DNA of 8,887 nt from Candidatus Latescibacterota bacterium (GTDB lineage Bacteria > Latescibacterota > UBA2968 > UBA8231), in assembly GCA_003529325.1 (NCBI GenBank), contig DPVW01000324.1:1-8887 (forward strand), read 5' to 3'. The notes under the pieces were generated by a model, which ran no database searches, was not told where the DNA came from, and worked only from the letters and a program-made list of their open reading frames with translations. Shown one piece after another: positions 1 to 6,358 of the stretch. Each line of letters starts with the position of its first letter. The first letter of the stretch is position 1. Made by a program: the position numbers and the translations under genes.

Positions 1-1141
1 ATGTGCAGCAGCAGATCGCCCGTCTCTCGATCCTCCCGCGTGTAAAAATTCGACAGCGTCAACTGATCACTCTCGCTCTCGCGGCGATCGTCGATGGCCG
101 TCACCGAGTCGCGCACGAGCAGGCCTGAATCCAGATCCACCTCCCCGAGGATGATGGGGTAGCGGGGCCGATTGCCGCGTGAATTCTGCGCATTCAGGTT
201 GCCCATCCAGAGCAGGTGCCTATCGGAGTGCAGGATCAGTTGAGAACAGGAACTCGGCGAATGGAAAGGGACGCCGTCGTCGTAGGTCCACGGTATGGCT
301 TTGCTCCAGGTCAGTCCGCCATCGTGAGATCGTGTCATCCACTTGTGCGCTGGCAGATCAGGGCGCACATCGTTGCTGCCACGCATCACCATCAGGATCG
401 AGCCGTCTGCCAACTCGGCGATTGTCGGTTCGATGAGTCCTCGTGTCGTCCGCTCAGGCTCACCGACGATGCGCTCCGAAAGGTCCACCTGAGATGGTCG
501 CCGTCCCACCTGCCCAGCAACATCAGGCAGTCGGTGTAGGTATAACCGGCTCCAGGATTGACGTAGACACCGTCGGCACCGGCTGGTGTGCTCTGCACCG
601 GGATCATCAAGAGACCGTCGCTGAGTGTCAGCGGTCGTTGCCCGAGATCACCGATCATGACACAGTTGCCGCCTTTGACGACACCGGGCAGGTGGTGGGT
701 GGCGTCGTATTGCTTGCCTTCGTGAACGATCTGCTCGTCGACAAGAAGCGTGCGACCCCCATCGACGGAGACCGAGTAGTGCAGGGCCCAGTTGCGCATC
801 CCTTCCAGTGGGTCATCGCTGGGTAAGACTCCCTCCGTCCAGACACTGACATAGCGACCACTCACGGGGTCGACATAGCCACCACGAGGATGGCGGCGAC
901 CCGTACCATCGGCGTGGTCGAATTTCATCGCCCACGGTGTAGGATCACTCCAGGTGCGACCATTGTCTTCGGAGGAGCGCAAGAAGGCAGCGTCGACGGT
1001 GTCGGGACGACTCGTCAGGCTGTGGATGCTGATCAGCCGCCCTCCGGTTTTTTCGGTGTAATAACTGCCTCCCAAGACGCCGATGCCCGGTCCGGGAGAA
1101 GGGACGAGCGCTTCACGCTTTGTTACTTCGGCGCGCAACAT
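1..1141 (-). CDS. Sialidase/BNR-repeat family protein, frameshifted and truncated by the window edge
   Basis: Predicted beta-propeller glycoside hydrolase-like protein of the sialidase superfamily. Three Asp-boxes (S-x-D-x-G-x-T-W type) are visible: SSEDNGRTWS at residues 56-65, SVDGGRTL at about 125-132, and SHDGGLTWS encoded near 330-304. The ATG at 1141-1139 shares its A with the stop of the upstream dehydrogenase gene (TGATG), which fixes the start and implies coupled translation. The frame starting at 1141 is good to F221 (codon 481-479), then becomes junk and stops at 394-392. The frame shifted by one base is convincingly sialidase-like from 479 (SERIVGEPERTT...) and stays open to base 1, through LADGSILMVMRG, SHDGGLTWSK and LHSDRHLLWMGN. 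One T appears to be missing from the TTT at 481-479. No signal peptide is seen, which is odd for an exo-acting hydrolase. Family call is firm; substrate is unknown. Whether the break is a mutation or a sequence error cannot be told here. Confidence 0.82.
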
Positions 1142-1938
1142 CAGCAAACCCGAAAACCGGGTTGTACCGCCCGGGCGCGGCCGATGCTGGCAAGTGTCGA
1201 CAGCAGGGTCATGACACCGCTGACGCCCTGCATTGGATTGGCGCGCCAGATCTTCACCTCCACACCATCCCCCTCGGCGTCGAGTTCGATGATGGACCGG
1301 TCGAGGGCGGGGTCGGCGACGAGGACGGAGCGTGTGCGATCGAAACCGATGCCGGCGAGGGCGACGGCGGCATGGGAGTTGACGTTGCGTGGGAACAGAG
1401 GGCACAACTCACGCGTGGGCCCATCGTAGAGCACGGTCTCCGCCGTCATGCTCTCAGGATCGAACTGGGGGGCGGCGGAGAAGTCGAAACTGCGCACCGG
1501 TTTCTTCATGACGATGGTCACGGTTTGCCAACGTTCCCTGCCTTCCTCCAGTGCTTCGAGACCGACGACGGCGCCGTGAGGGACGAAGATGCGTGTGCCG
1601 GCTGTTGCGGATGTGGCCAGCAGTGCGGCCTCCAGTTCGGCGTCGGCGAAGGCCGTCAGTGACAGTGGCATGTAGTCGGTGCTCTGCAAGAAATTGCAGC
1701 CCTGTTCCCGGGTGATATCCGGGTGGGCGAGTTCGACGATCAGATCTACCGAGTAGCTGGCAAAGTCGGCGAGTTGCTTGAGGACCTGTTCATCAGGCAG
1801 CGCGCAGAGCTTGTCACGGCTGCGATTGTAGACAAAGCCGATATCCAGCCCCAGTTCGGGTCGCGTCGTAACCTGTTCGTAGATGTACTGGCCGATGTAT
1901 CCATAACCGATCAGGCCGATGCGGGGACGGTCGTTCAT
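1141..1938 (-). CDS. Aspartate dehydrogenase family (DUF108) NAD(P)-dependent oxidoreductase
   Basis: A 265-residue protein, normal length for the L-aspartate dehydrogenase family (NadX type, interconverting aspartate and oxaloacetate plus ammonia, or making iminoaspartate for NAD synthesis). The N-terminal Rossmann loop GYGYIG is at residues 11-16. The second domain shows VPHGAVVGLEAL (119-130), LFPRNVN (181-187) and VADPALD (207-213), all family signatures. Compared with the Thermotoga TM1643 sequence as I recall it (VADPAMDHNIH), the catalytic His falls on Ile217 (DRSII), so activity or substrate may differ. His189 in NVNSHAA is a possible but unproven substitute. The start at 1938 is supported by AAGGAG at 1954-1949, 10 bases upstream. 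The gene overlaps the end of the deaminase-like gene by ATGA and the start of the sialidase by one base, so it is the middle of a coupled trio. Family confidence is high; the exact reaction is uncertain. Confidence 0.86.
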   Translation of the reverse strand: MNDRPRIGLIGYGYIGQYIYEQVTTRPELGLDIGFVYNRSRDKLCALPDEQVLKQLADFASYSVDLIVELAHPDITREQGCNFLQSTDYMPLSLTAFADAELEAALLATSATAGTRIFVPHGAVVGLEALEEGRERWQTVTIVMKKPVRSFDFSAAPQFDPESMTAETVLYDGPTRELCPLFPRNVNSHAAVALAGIGFDRTRSVLVADPALDRSIIELDAEGDGVEVKIWRANPMQGVSGVMTLLSTLASIGRARAVQPGFRVC

Positions 1939-3314
1939 GAAGATGCAGCTCCTTGGCGCAACCGACCGAGTCGGTGGCTGAGGGGGTCGCCGAGGCGCTC
2001 GAACAGCCTCTGTGGCGTCAGGTGTGTTGTCTCTACAACCCATTCGACCTCGCGCCGCAGGGGAGAGTCGAAAATGCCCGGGTCATCGGCACCGATGACG
2101 AGATCGACGTCGGACTGGATGAAACGGTGCACGGGGTGTAATTCAGGGCTGGGTACGCTGCCGAGTCGAAGATTTGAGCTCGGGCAGGATTCGATGACGG
2201 CGCCGATACGGGTGATCTCGCGCAGCGCGTAGTCCTGACGGTGGATGACCTGCTCGAGGCGGTGATCGTCGTACGGCCGATGCAGTAGCTGGTCAGGACT
2301 GCTGCCCCTCAGTTGCTCACGTTCGACTGCCAGAGCGGCGGTATCGATTTCTACGCCAGCGTCCTCCAGCCCCTTGTGATGGGTCAGATCGTAGTCGATC
2401 TGGTCGAGGCGCTCGGAGACCTTCTCGCGGACATGAGAGCCGCCTCGTCGGCCTGCCGCCACCACCGGGTCGAGGCCCAGGGCGGTGCAGTGGCCGAGAC
2501 GGCGCGCGCCGAGTTCGGCCGCTTCGTGGCACCAGCGCACGGCGCTTTCCAGGGATTTGTCGAAGTAGATCTCGCCCACGTGATAGAGGATCTCGAGGGC
2601 GTGTGCCGGATTCGCCGCGTTGTCGTCGTGTATGCGGCGAACCACGTCGGCAGCGCTACGCGGGGGGAACCCTTCTTCCACGTTGCAGAAATCGACACCG
2701 ACGATGCCCTCATGGAGATCCGGTTTGTCATCCAGTAACTGGCGCAACTCGAGATATGCAGGCATAGCTGCCGAACGCGGCAGGGAGGGCACGTAACGAG
2801 CGATAAATCCGTCCGTACAGGCGTCGATTGAAAGCTGTGCGGTAAGGCGGTGGAAGCGGACGAAACCCTCGGGGTCGCCGGTGTCGGGTGCATTGGATCG
2901 CATCTCGACGTATCGTACCCCCTCGATACGATGGCGGTCCAACGCCCGACGTGGTCCCTCGAGTTCACCATCGGGTATGTGCTGGATGTAATGTCTGATG
3001 ATGGCGATGAGCAGATTGAACTTCGCCTGGAAACGCGAAAAATCCGGACCGTCCTCTTCGGTGAAGATGAAGTGCCTGCGTATGGCATCGATGCCGGACG
3101 AGTCGCCGGCAACCACTCGTGCGAACCACTCAGATGGATCGGGACGCAGGCCGTAGGCCATGTCGAAGGCATCGACAAATATGGACCAGTCGATGTCGCG
3201 ATAATACGGGGCAGCAAGTTCGATCAGATCGTCAACGGAGAAGCAACCGCCCATGTGGACGTGCAATTCACAAGTTTTCAGCGGTGCCAGGGGATCGGTT
3301 GAGATGTCATCCAT
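1935..3314 (-). CDS. Adenosine/AMP deaminase-like metal-dependent amidohydrolase with a large insertion
   Basis: A 459-residue member of the adenosine deaminase family (TIM-barrel, zinc-dependent hydrolytic deamination). The catalytic set is complete: ELHVHMGG gives the HxH zinc pair H18/H20; YHVGE (244-248) gives the third ligand H245 and general acid/base E248; RRLGHC gives H275; CPSSN (377-381) and GADDP (408-412) give D410/D411. Classical adenosine deaminase is about 350 residues with about 57 residues between the GH and DDP motifs; here the gap is 135, so about 78 residues are inserted, roughly within 281-370. Adenosine itself is therefore not a safe substrate call. The ATG at 3314-3312 places the HxH motif at the usual distance from the N-terminus, though no strong ribosome binding site precedes it. 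The last codons overlap the dehydrogenase start (ATGA), so this is the first gene of the trio. Other family members act on adenine, N6-modified nucleosides or aminofutalosine, and those remain possible. Confidence 0.87.
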   Translation of the reverse strand: MDDISTDPLAPLKTCELHVHMGGCFSVDDLIELAAPYYRDIDWSIFVDAFDMAYGLRPDPSEWFARVVAGDSSGIDAIRRHFIFTEEDGPDFSRFQAKFNLLIAIIRHYIQHIPDGELEGPRRALDRHRIEGVRYVEMRSNAPDTGDPEGFVRFHRLTAQLSIDACTDGFIARYVPSLPRSAAMPAYLELRQLLDDKPDLHEGIVGVDFCNVEEGFPPRSAADVVRRIHDDNAANPAHALEILYHVGEIYFDKSLESAVRWCHEAAELGARRLGHCTALGLDPVVAAGRRGGSHVREKVSERLDQIDYDLTHHKGLEDAGVEIDTAALAVEREQLRGSSPDQLLHRPYDDHRLEQVIHRQDYALREITRIGAVIESCPSSNLRLGSVPSPELHPVHRFIQSDVDLVIGADDPGIFDSPLRREVEWVVETTHLTPQRLFERLGDPLSHRLGRLRQGAASS

Positions 3315-3397
3315 GAGGACCCAAGATAGGGGACCGACCGATTGGAGACAGGACCGGTGCGCGGTATCTTACCAGAAAACAGACAGGAGAGAGTGAC
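3315..3397. promoter_or_regulatory. Divergent intergenic region between the deaminase-like and aldo/keto reductase genes
   Basis: These 83 bases separate two divergently read genes and should hold promoters for both. For the rightward gene there is TTGGAG (3342-3347), 17 bases, then TATCTT (3365-3370). This is a weak sigma-70-like pair with good spacing but only partial consensus. The rightward ribosome binding site AGGAG lies at 3385-3389, 8 bases before the ATG at 3398. On the other strand TAAGAT (3372-3367) is a possible -10 overlapping the rightward one, but I see no convincing -35. No clear operator palindrome was found. Confidence 0.4.
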
Positions 3398-4414
3398 ATG
3401 GAATACCGCCGCATGGGACGCACAGGGCTCAAGGTTTCGGAGTTGTGTCTGGGAACGATGACCTTTGGCCACAGCGCCGACGAAGAGGAATCGCGTAAGA
3501 TGGTGGATCTCGCCATCGACTCAGGGATCAATTTCTTCGACACGGCCAACTCGTATGCCGACAGTCGCTCAGAGCAGTATCTGGGCAATATCCTCAAGGG
3601 TCGTCGCCGCGACCAGGTGATTGCGACGAAATTCTTCAATCCAATGGGCCCTGGTCCGAATGAATCCGGTATGTCGCGAGTACATATCATGAACGCCGTC
3701 GAGGACAGTCTACGTCGGCTGCAGACGGACTGGATCGACATCTATTACATCCATCACGTCGACACTCAGACACCACTGGAGGAGATGCTGAGGGCCCAGG
3801 ATGACCTGGTGCGTCAGGGCAAGGTCCGCTACACGGCGTGCAGCAACTACCAGGCGTGGCGGTTGATGGAGGCTCTCGGTATTGCCGAGCGCAACGGTTG
3901 GGCGAGTTTTGATTGCTTCCAGCCGCAATACAGTCTGGTGGTGCGTGATATCGAGCAGGAGTTGATCCCACTCTGTCAGTACAAGGGATTGGGCGTGGTG
4001 GTGTGGGCGCCCATGGCGGGTGGTTTTCTCACGGGTAAGTACAAACCTGGGGAACGCACCGCTGCAGGCACACGCTCCGAAGAGGGCTGGGCGTATCCTT
4101 CGAGTTATTTTGCCGCCAACGCAGATGACACGCTGACGGCACTGCTGGAAGTCTCCGAGTCGTTGGGTCGGAGTCCCGCCCAGGTGGCCGTGTGCTGGGT
4201 CGTCGAGCAGCCCGGCATCACCTCGGCGATCGTCGGGTCGAGGACAGCCAAGCAACTCGAGGACACCCTTGGTGCGGCTACGTTTAGCTTGTCTGCCGAG
4301 GCCGGTGAGAAGTTGTCGAGTGTGTCGCACCTGCCGCACCGTTATCCGGAAGCCATGGAAGCCGGTATGCATGAACGACGGGATGCAGCCGTTGGCACCC
4401 AGACGAAGCTCTGA
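3398..4414 (+). CDS. Aldo/keto reductase
   Basis: A 338-residue NADPH-dependent aldo/keto reductase, a cytoplasmic (alpha/beta)8 barrel that reduces aldehydes or ketones (or oxidises sugars in reverse). The full tetrad is visible: D48 and Y53 in FFDTANSYAD, K78 in IATKFF, and H119 in IYYIHH. The C-terminal cofactor-binding segment AIVGSRTAKQLEDTLGA (277-293) has the usual GSRTxxQLED pattern that grips the 2'-phosphate/adenine of NADPH. The N-terminus MEYRRMGRTGLKVSELCLGTM is the classical start of this family, and AGGAG at 3385-3389 supports it. The sequence resembles the YajO/YhdN-like or IolS-like group, common in sugar and inositol catabolism, but substrate cannot be read from the sequence. 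It stands alone on the plus strand, divergent from the deaminase-like operon, and is intact, unlike the wreckage just after it. Confidence 0.95.
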   Translation: MEYRRMGRTGLKVSELCLGTMTFGHSADEEESRKMVDLAIDSGINFFDTANSYADSRSEQYLGNILKGRRRDQVIATKFFNPMGPGPNESGMSRVHIMNAVEDSLRRLQTDWIDIYYIHHVDTQTPLEEMLRAQDDLVRQGKVRYTACSNYQAWRLMEALGIAERNGWASFDCFQPQYSLVVRDIEQELIPLCQYKGLGVVVWAPMAGGFLTGKYKPGERTAAGTRSEEGWAYPSSYFAANADDTLTALLEVSESLGRSPAQVAVCWVVEQPGITSAIVGSRTAKQLEDTLGAATFSLSAEAGEKLSSVSHLPHRYPEAMEAGMHERRDAAVGTQTKL

Positions 4415-4432
4415 TGTAGAGGTTCGTCTGGG
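4398..4432 (+). terminator. Hairpin straddling the aldo/keto reductase stop codon, possible terminator
   Basis: CCCAGACGAA (4398-4407) is perfectly complementary to TTCGTCTGGG (4423-4432). Inside it CTCT (4409-4412) pairs with AGAG (4418-4421) around a 5-base loop, after one G-G mismatch. The TGA stop (4412-4414) lies within the inner stem and loop. No T-run follows on either strand, so this is not a textbook intrinsic terminator. It may block readthrough in either direction, protect the 3' end of the mRNA, or simply be a stable structure. Confidence 0.5.
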
Positions 4433-4473
4433 CATGAGGTGAATGCGACCTTCGTCGACAGGACCAGGCAGCA

Positions 4474-4668
4474 CTAGCGCAACAGCGCGGACTTGATCCA
4501 ACCCCACGAGGTGGAGCCCACTGCCGTCTGTGATTCGCCCGGCGACAGCGCCTCGAGGCTGGCAATCGTCGCCGAGCCATTCGTCCCACCGAAAACCAGG
4601 ACGACACCATCCACGAAGACGACGGAGGCGCCGTAACGGGGTTCGTTCAGGTCGGTCATCGAACTCCA
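4474..4668 (-). pseudogene. Fragment of a Kelch-repeat protein
   Basis: About 64 codons read leftward from 4668 to a TAG at 4476-4474. They spell one Kelch-type beta-propeller blade: WSSMTDLNEPRYGASVVFVD, then GVVLVFGGTNGS and ASLEALSP. The PRYGASVV, hydrophobic strand and double glycine (GG) are the signature of Kelch repeats. A complete Kelch propeller has four to seven such blades (about 200-350 residues), and no more are visible on either side. No start codon with a ribosome binding site sits at the right edge. Immediately beyond 4670 the DNA instead encodes a regulator tail on the other strand, so the fragment seems to be cut at a junction near 4669-4672. I read it as a remnant rather than a working gene; a small one-blade protein is a less likely alternative. 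Confidence 0.55.
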
Positions 4669-4671
4669 GGC

Positions 4672-4938
4672 GTGGGCCCAGTGATAGGGGCCGAACATCT
4701 GCATATGGGTTCTTCCGTGACGAGAGACGCTGGTCAACCGGCGGCAGAGGCACACCCGGTGCCCGTGCCCAGTCCTTCCCCGGAGTTGCCGAAAGATCTG
4801 GACGAGGGCATCGCGTTGGCCGAACGGAAGATCGTCGAGCAGGCCGTGCAATAAGTGGGAGGCAATGTCTCCGAAGCGGCGAGACTTCTGGGGACGAGTC
4901 GCACGAGGCTGTATCGGATCCTTCGTGCTCGGGAGTGA
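4672..4938 (+). pseudogene. C-terminal remnant of a sigma-54-dependent (NtrC-family) activator, with in-frame stop
   Basis: Read from 4672, the frame gives GPVIGAEHL, the usual sequence just after the AAA+ domain of NtrC-type activators. A proline-rich linker follows, then LPKDLDEGIALAERKIVEQA, the first helix of a Fis-type DNA-binding domain. A TAA at 4852-4854 interrupts it, but the same frame continues with VGGNVSEAARLLGTSRT and RLYRILRARE to a TGA at 4936-4938. This is the canonical helix-turn-helix of the family. The receiver/sensor and AAA+ ATPase parts that should lie upstream are absent; a Kelch fragment on the opposite strand is there instead. So the gene has lost its 5' portion and has gained a nonsense codon. 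The tail ends 9 bases from the convergent end of the hydrolase remnant, which looks like an original gene border. An expressed DNA-binding fragment is unlikely. Confidence 0.7.
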
Positions 4939-4947
4939 AGTACCCAA

Positions 4948-5095
4948 TCAGAGACTGGCCAACCAGTCCTGCGAGGTCGCGATCGTACCAAAACTCGACA
5001 TGAGGTCGATGGCCGCTTCGTGCATCTGCGCCGATTTTCCCAATGGGGTCGACGATCTCGTTCTGTAGATCCATAAGAAGCAGCGCTGTGTTCAT
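4948..5095 (-). pseudogene. Cysteine hydrolase (isochorismatase family) remnant with its centre deleted
   Basis: The ATG at 5095-5093 is preceded by GGAG 6 bases upstream and by the beta-helix gene's stop only 12 bases away, so it is a genuine old start. It encodes MNTALLLMDLQNEIVDPIGK, the standard N-terminus of isochorismatase-like hydrolases, with D9 being the first residue of the D-K-C catalytic triad. From about residue 22 the frame loses similarity. One base out of phase, QMHEAAIDLMSSFGTIATSQ, then DWLASL and a TGA at 4950-4948, matches the usual C-terminal end of the same family. The lysine and nucleophilic cysteine regions, about 150 of an expected 180-200 residues, are missing. This is an internal deletion that joined start to end and shifted frame. 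The remnant keeps its place as last gene of the beta-helix transcription unit. Confidence 0.68.
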
Positions 5096-5107
5096 TTCAG
5101 GCTCCGA

Positions 5108-6151
5108 TTATCGGACCACTGGATCCACCAGCCCCCAGGCGTTGTCTCGCACAACAACGCGATCCTCCTTGCGCATAGCACCGCGTTCCGTCTTGTGACG
5201 GAACCAGTTGTGATCGATGACGATCTCATCCTCCGGCGTACCACGGATGACGATGGCGCAACGACGGTCGGCACGAAATGTATTGTGATGCACGTGCATC
5301 CAACCGCCCGCCACATCGGTGCCGTCCTTGCGATCGCGACCACCGTGCATGTCGAAGCAATGACTGAGGGTGCGGCCGAGTTCGACATTGTGACGCGCTT
5401 CATAACCTGAGCCTCCACGCCCGGTGCCGGCGATGGAGTGGCGGTTGGCGTCGAACAGATTGCCCTCGATGACCGACTCGGCAATGTCGTGGCTGATGCC
5501 GTAGCCCAACCCCTGATACTGATTGTGATGGATGAAGTTGTGCTGCACGAGGTGCCCGTCGCCGCGATTCAGGCGGATGGCGGAATGACTCCAGCCGGCG
5601 AGTTCGCAGTTGTCGACGCGCAGACGGGAGTGCGCCGTAGCGATACCGTCGGAGGTAGGGAACTTGTAGTAATACTCGTGCCCCCCGTGGCCTTCGCGGA
5701 AGGAGCGCGAGTGGTGCTCCAGACATTGCCTTGGATTCGGTCCCTGCAGGCGGAGCCCGGTGACGCGTGCATCCGCTCCGGTGACCTGAACCAGCGGTCG
5801 CGTGGCGAAGGCGTCGGAACGGATGAGTCCGCCCGGTGCACCATCGATGCCCCGATCACTGGCAAGGGTGACGCCACCGGACAACGCCAGCACCAGCTCA
5901 TCGACGTAGATCCGTTCCGTGCATTCTATGACGGCATCGCCGGAGACGTAGACTGTATCACCGGACTTTGCGCCGGCGAGAGCCTCGATCAGTTCATCCA
6001 GGTGCCCGACGGGTGGACCGGTAGGACGGATGGTTTCGGTGTAGCCAGTTCCACCGCCAAGAGGACGTCCCCGTTTGGCGGTGGCACCGCAGGACTTGCG
6101 ACCGGTACCGGTGTGGGTTGGACCTCGAAGGATGGGGCGAGCGCCGAACAT
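5108..6151 (-). CDS. Right-handed parallel beta-helix protein (polysaccharide-lyase-like fold)
   Basis: A 347-residue protein. After a glycine-rich N-terminus, VGHLDELIEALAGAKSGDTV (48-67) is the typical opening of pectin-lyase-like beta-helices. It is followed by GGVTLASDRGIDGAPGGLI (92-110) and then stacked coils rich in His and Asn: DNCELAGWSHSAIRL, HNFIHHN (204-210), GNLFDANRHSIAGTG (230-244), HVHHNTF (286-292) and DHNWFRH (313-319). Such coils characterise carbohydrate lyases, hydrolases and epimerases of the PF13229-like group. The mid-protein FDMHGGRDRKDGTD (266-279) may line the cleft. I cannot name a substrate. No signal peptide is evident, unusual for a polysaccharide-active beta-helix. 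The start at 6151 has GGAG at 6161-6158, 6 bases away, inside a hairpin described separately. It belongs with the propeller and sugar-isomerase-like genes upstream and the hydrolase remnant downstream. Confidence 0.85.
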   Translation of the reverse strand: MFGARPILRGPTHTGTGRKSCGATAKRGRPLGGGTGYTETIRPTGPPVGHLDELIEALAGAKSGDTVYVSGDAVIECTERIYVDELVLALSGGVTLASDRGIDGAPGGLIRSDAFATRPLVQVTGADARVTGLRLQGPNPRQCLEHHSRSFREGHGGHEYYYKFPTSDGIATAHSRLRVDNCELAGWSHSAIRLNRGDGHLVQHNFIHHNQYQGLGYGISHDIAESVIEGNLFDANRHSIAGTGRGGSGYEARHNVELGRTLSHCFDMHGGRDRKDGTDVAGGWMHVHHNTFRADRRCAIVIRGTPEDEIVIDHNWFRHKTERGAMRKEDRVVVRDNAWGLVDPVVR

Positions 6152-6157
6152 GTCATT

Positions 6158-6177
6158 CTCCAGTTTCAGGACTGGAG
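6158..6177 (-). promoter_or_regulatory. Hairpin enclosing the ribosome binding site of the beta-helix gene
   Basis: CTCCAGT (6158-6164) is a perfect inverted repeat of ACTGGAG (6171-6177) with a 6-base loop. In the leftward mRNA the 3' arm is ACUGGAG, containing the GGAG Shine-Dalgarno that sits 6 bases before the AUG at 6151. When folded, the ribosome binding site is fully paired. It could lower or regulate translation of the beta-helix gene. Seven perfect pairs are suggestive, but regulation is inference. Confidence 0.45.
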
Positions 6178-6358
6178 GAACTTAGTCTGATTGTGTGCTG
6201 AGAGACACAGTCGTGTGTGCTTTGGGCGTTTTGCCCTGTTGCTCACGGCGATGTTCGCACTGAATGGTCTCACCGCTGGTTCCTACTGACAGATTGCGCG
6301 TCGGTTAAGGACAAGATCGGGGCCGCGGTTAATCGTCCGGAATCCAGGAATCCCCGTT
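6178..6358. other. Intergenic gap upstream of the beta-helix gene
   Basis: There is no credible gene between the propeller stop and the beta-helix start. TGTGTGCT occurs twice on the plus strand (6192-6199 and 6214-6221), 22 bases apart, about two helical turns, and a short TGTGT/ACACA inverted pair overlaps the first copy. CGGTTAA also occurs twice (6302-6308, 6326-6332). GGGC/GCCC around five bases (6224-6236) makes a tiny stem with no T-run. I see no clear terminator after the propeller gene and no convincing -35/-10 pair. The gap may hold an independent promoter with an operator for the beta-helix unit, but this is weak. Confidence 0.3.

Noticed and set aside
479..484. Programmed ribosomal frameshift in the sialidase gene
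   Set aside because: ACC TTT CGG does not form a standard slippery heptamer, and I saw no obvious downstream stem; mutation or sequence error is simpler.
1142..1405. Earlier start for the sialidase giving 88 extra residues
   Set aside because: This part is out of frame inside the dehydrogenase gene, is arginine-rich and unlike any domain; the TGATG start at 1141 fits better.
1939..2043. Longer N-terminus of the dehydrogenase
   Set aside because: It lies out of frame within the deaminase-like gene, and AAGGAG plus the Rossmann start clearly point to 1938.
3710..5095. Long minus-strand open frame of 461 codons starting like an isochorismatase
   Set aside because: Only the first 22 codons resemble a protein family. 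The rest crosses the regulator and Kelch remnants and runs antisense through the intact aldo/keto reductase, with arginine- and proline-rich sequence typical of a shadow frame.
5438..6190. Plus-strand open frame of 250 codons opposite the beta-helix gene
   Set aside because: It is complementary to a gene with clear beta-helix repeats and a ribosome binding site, and its protein shows no recognisable domain.
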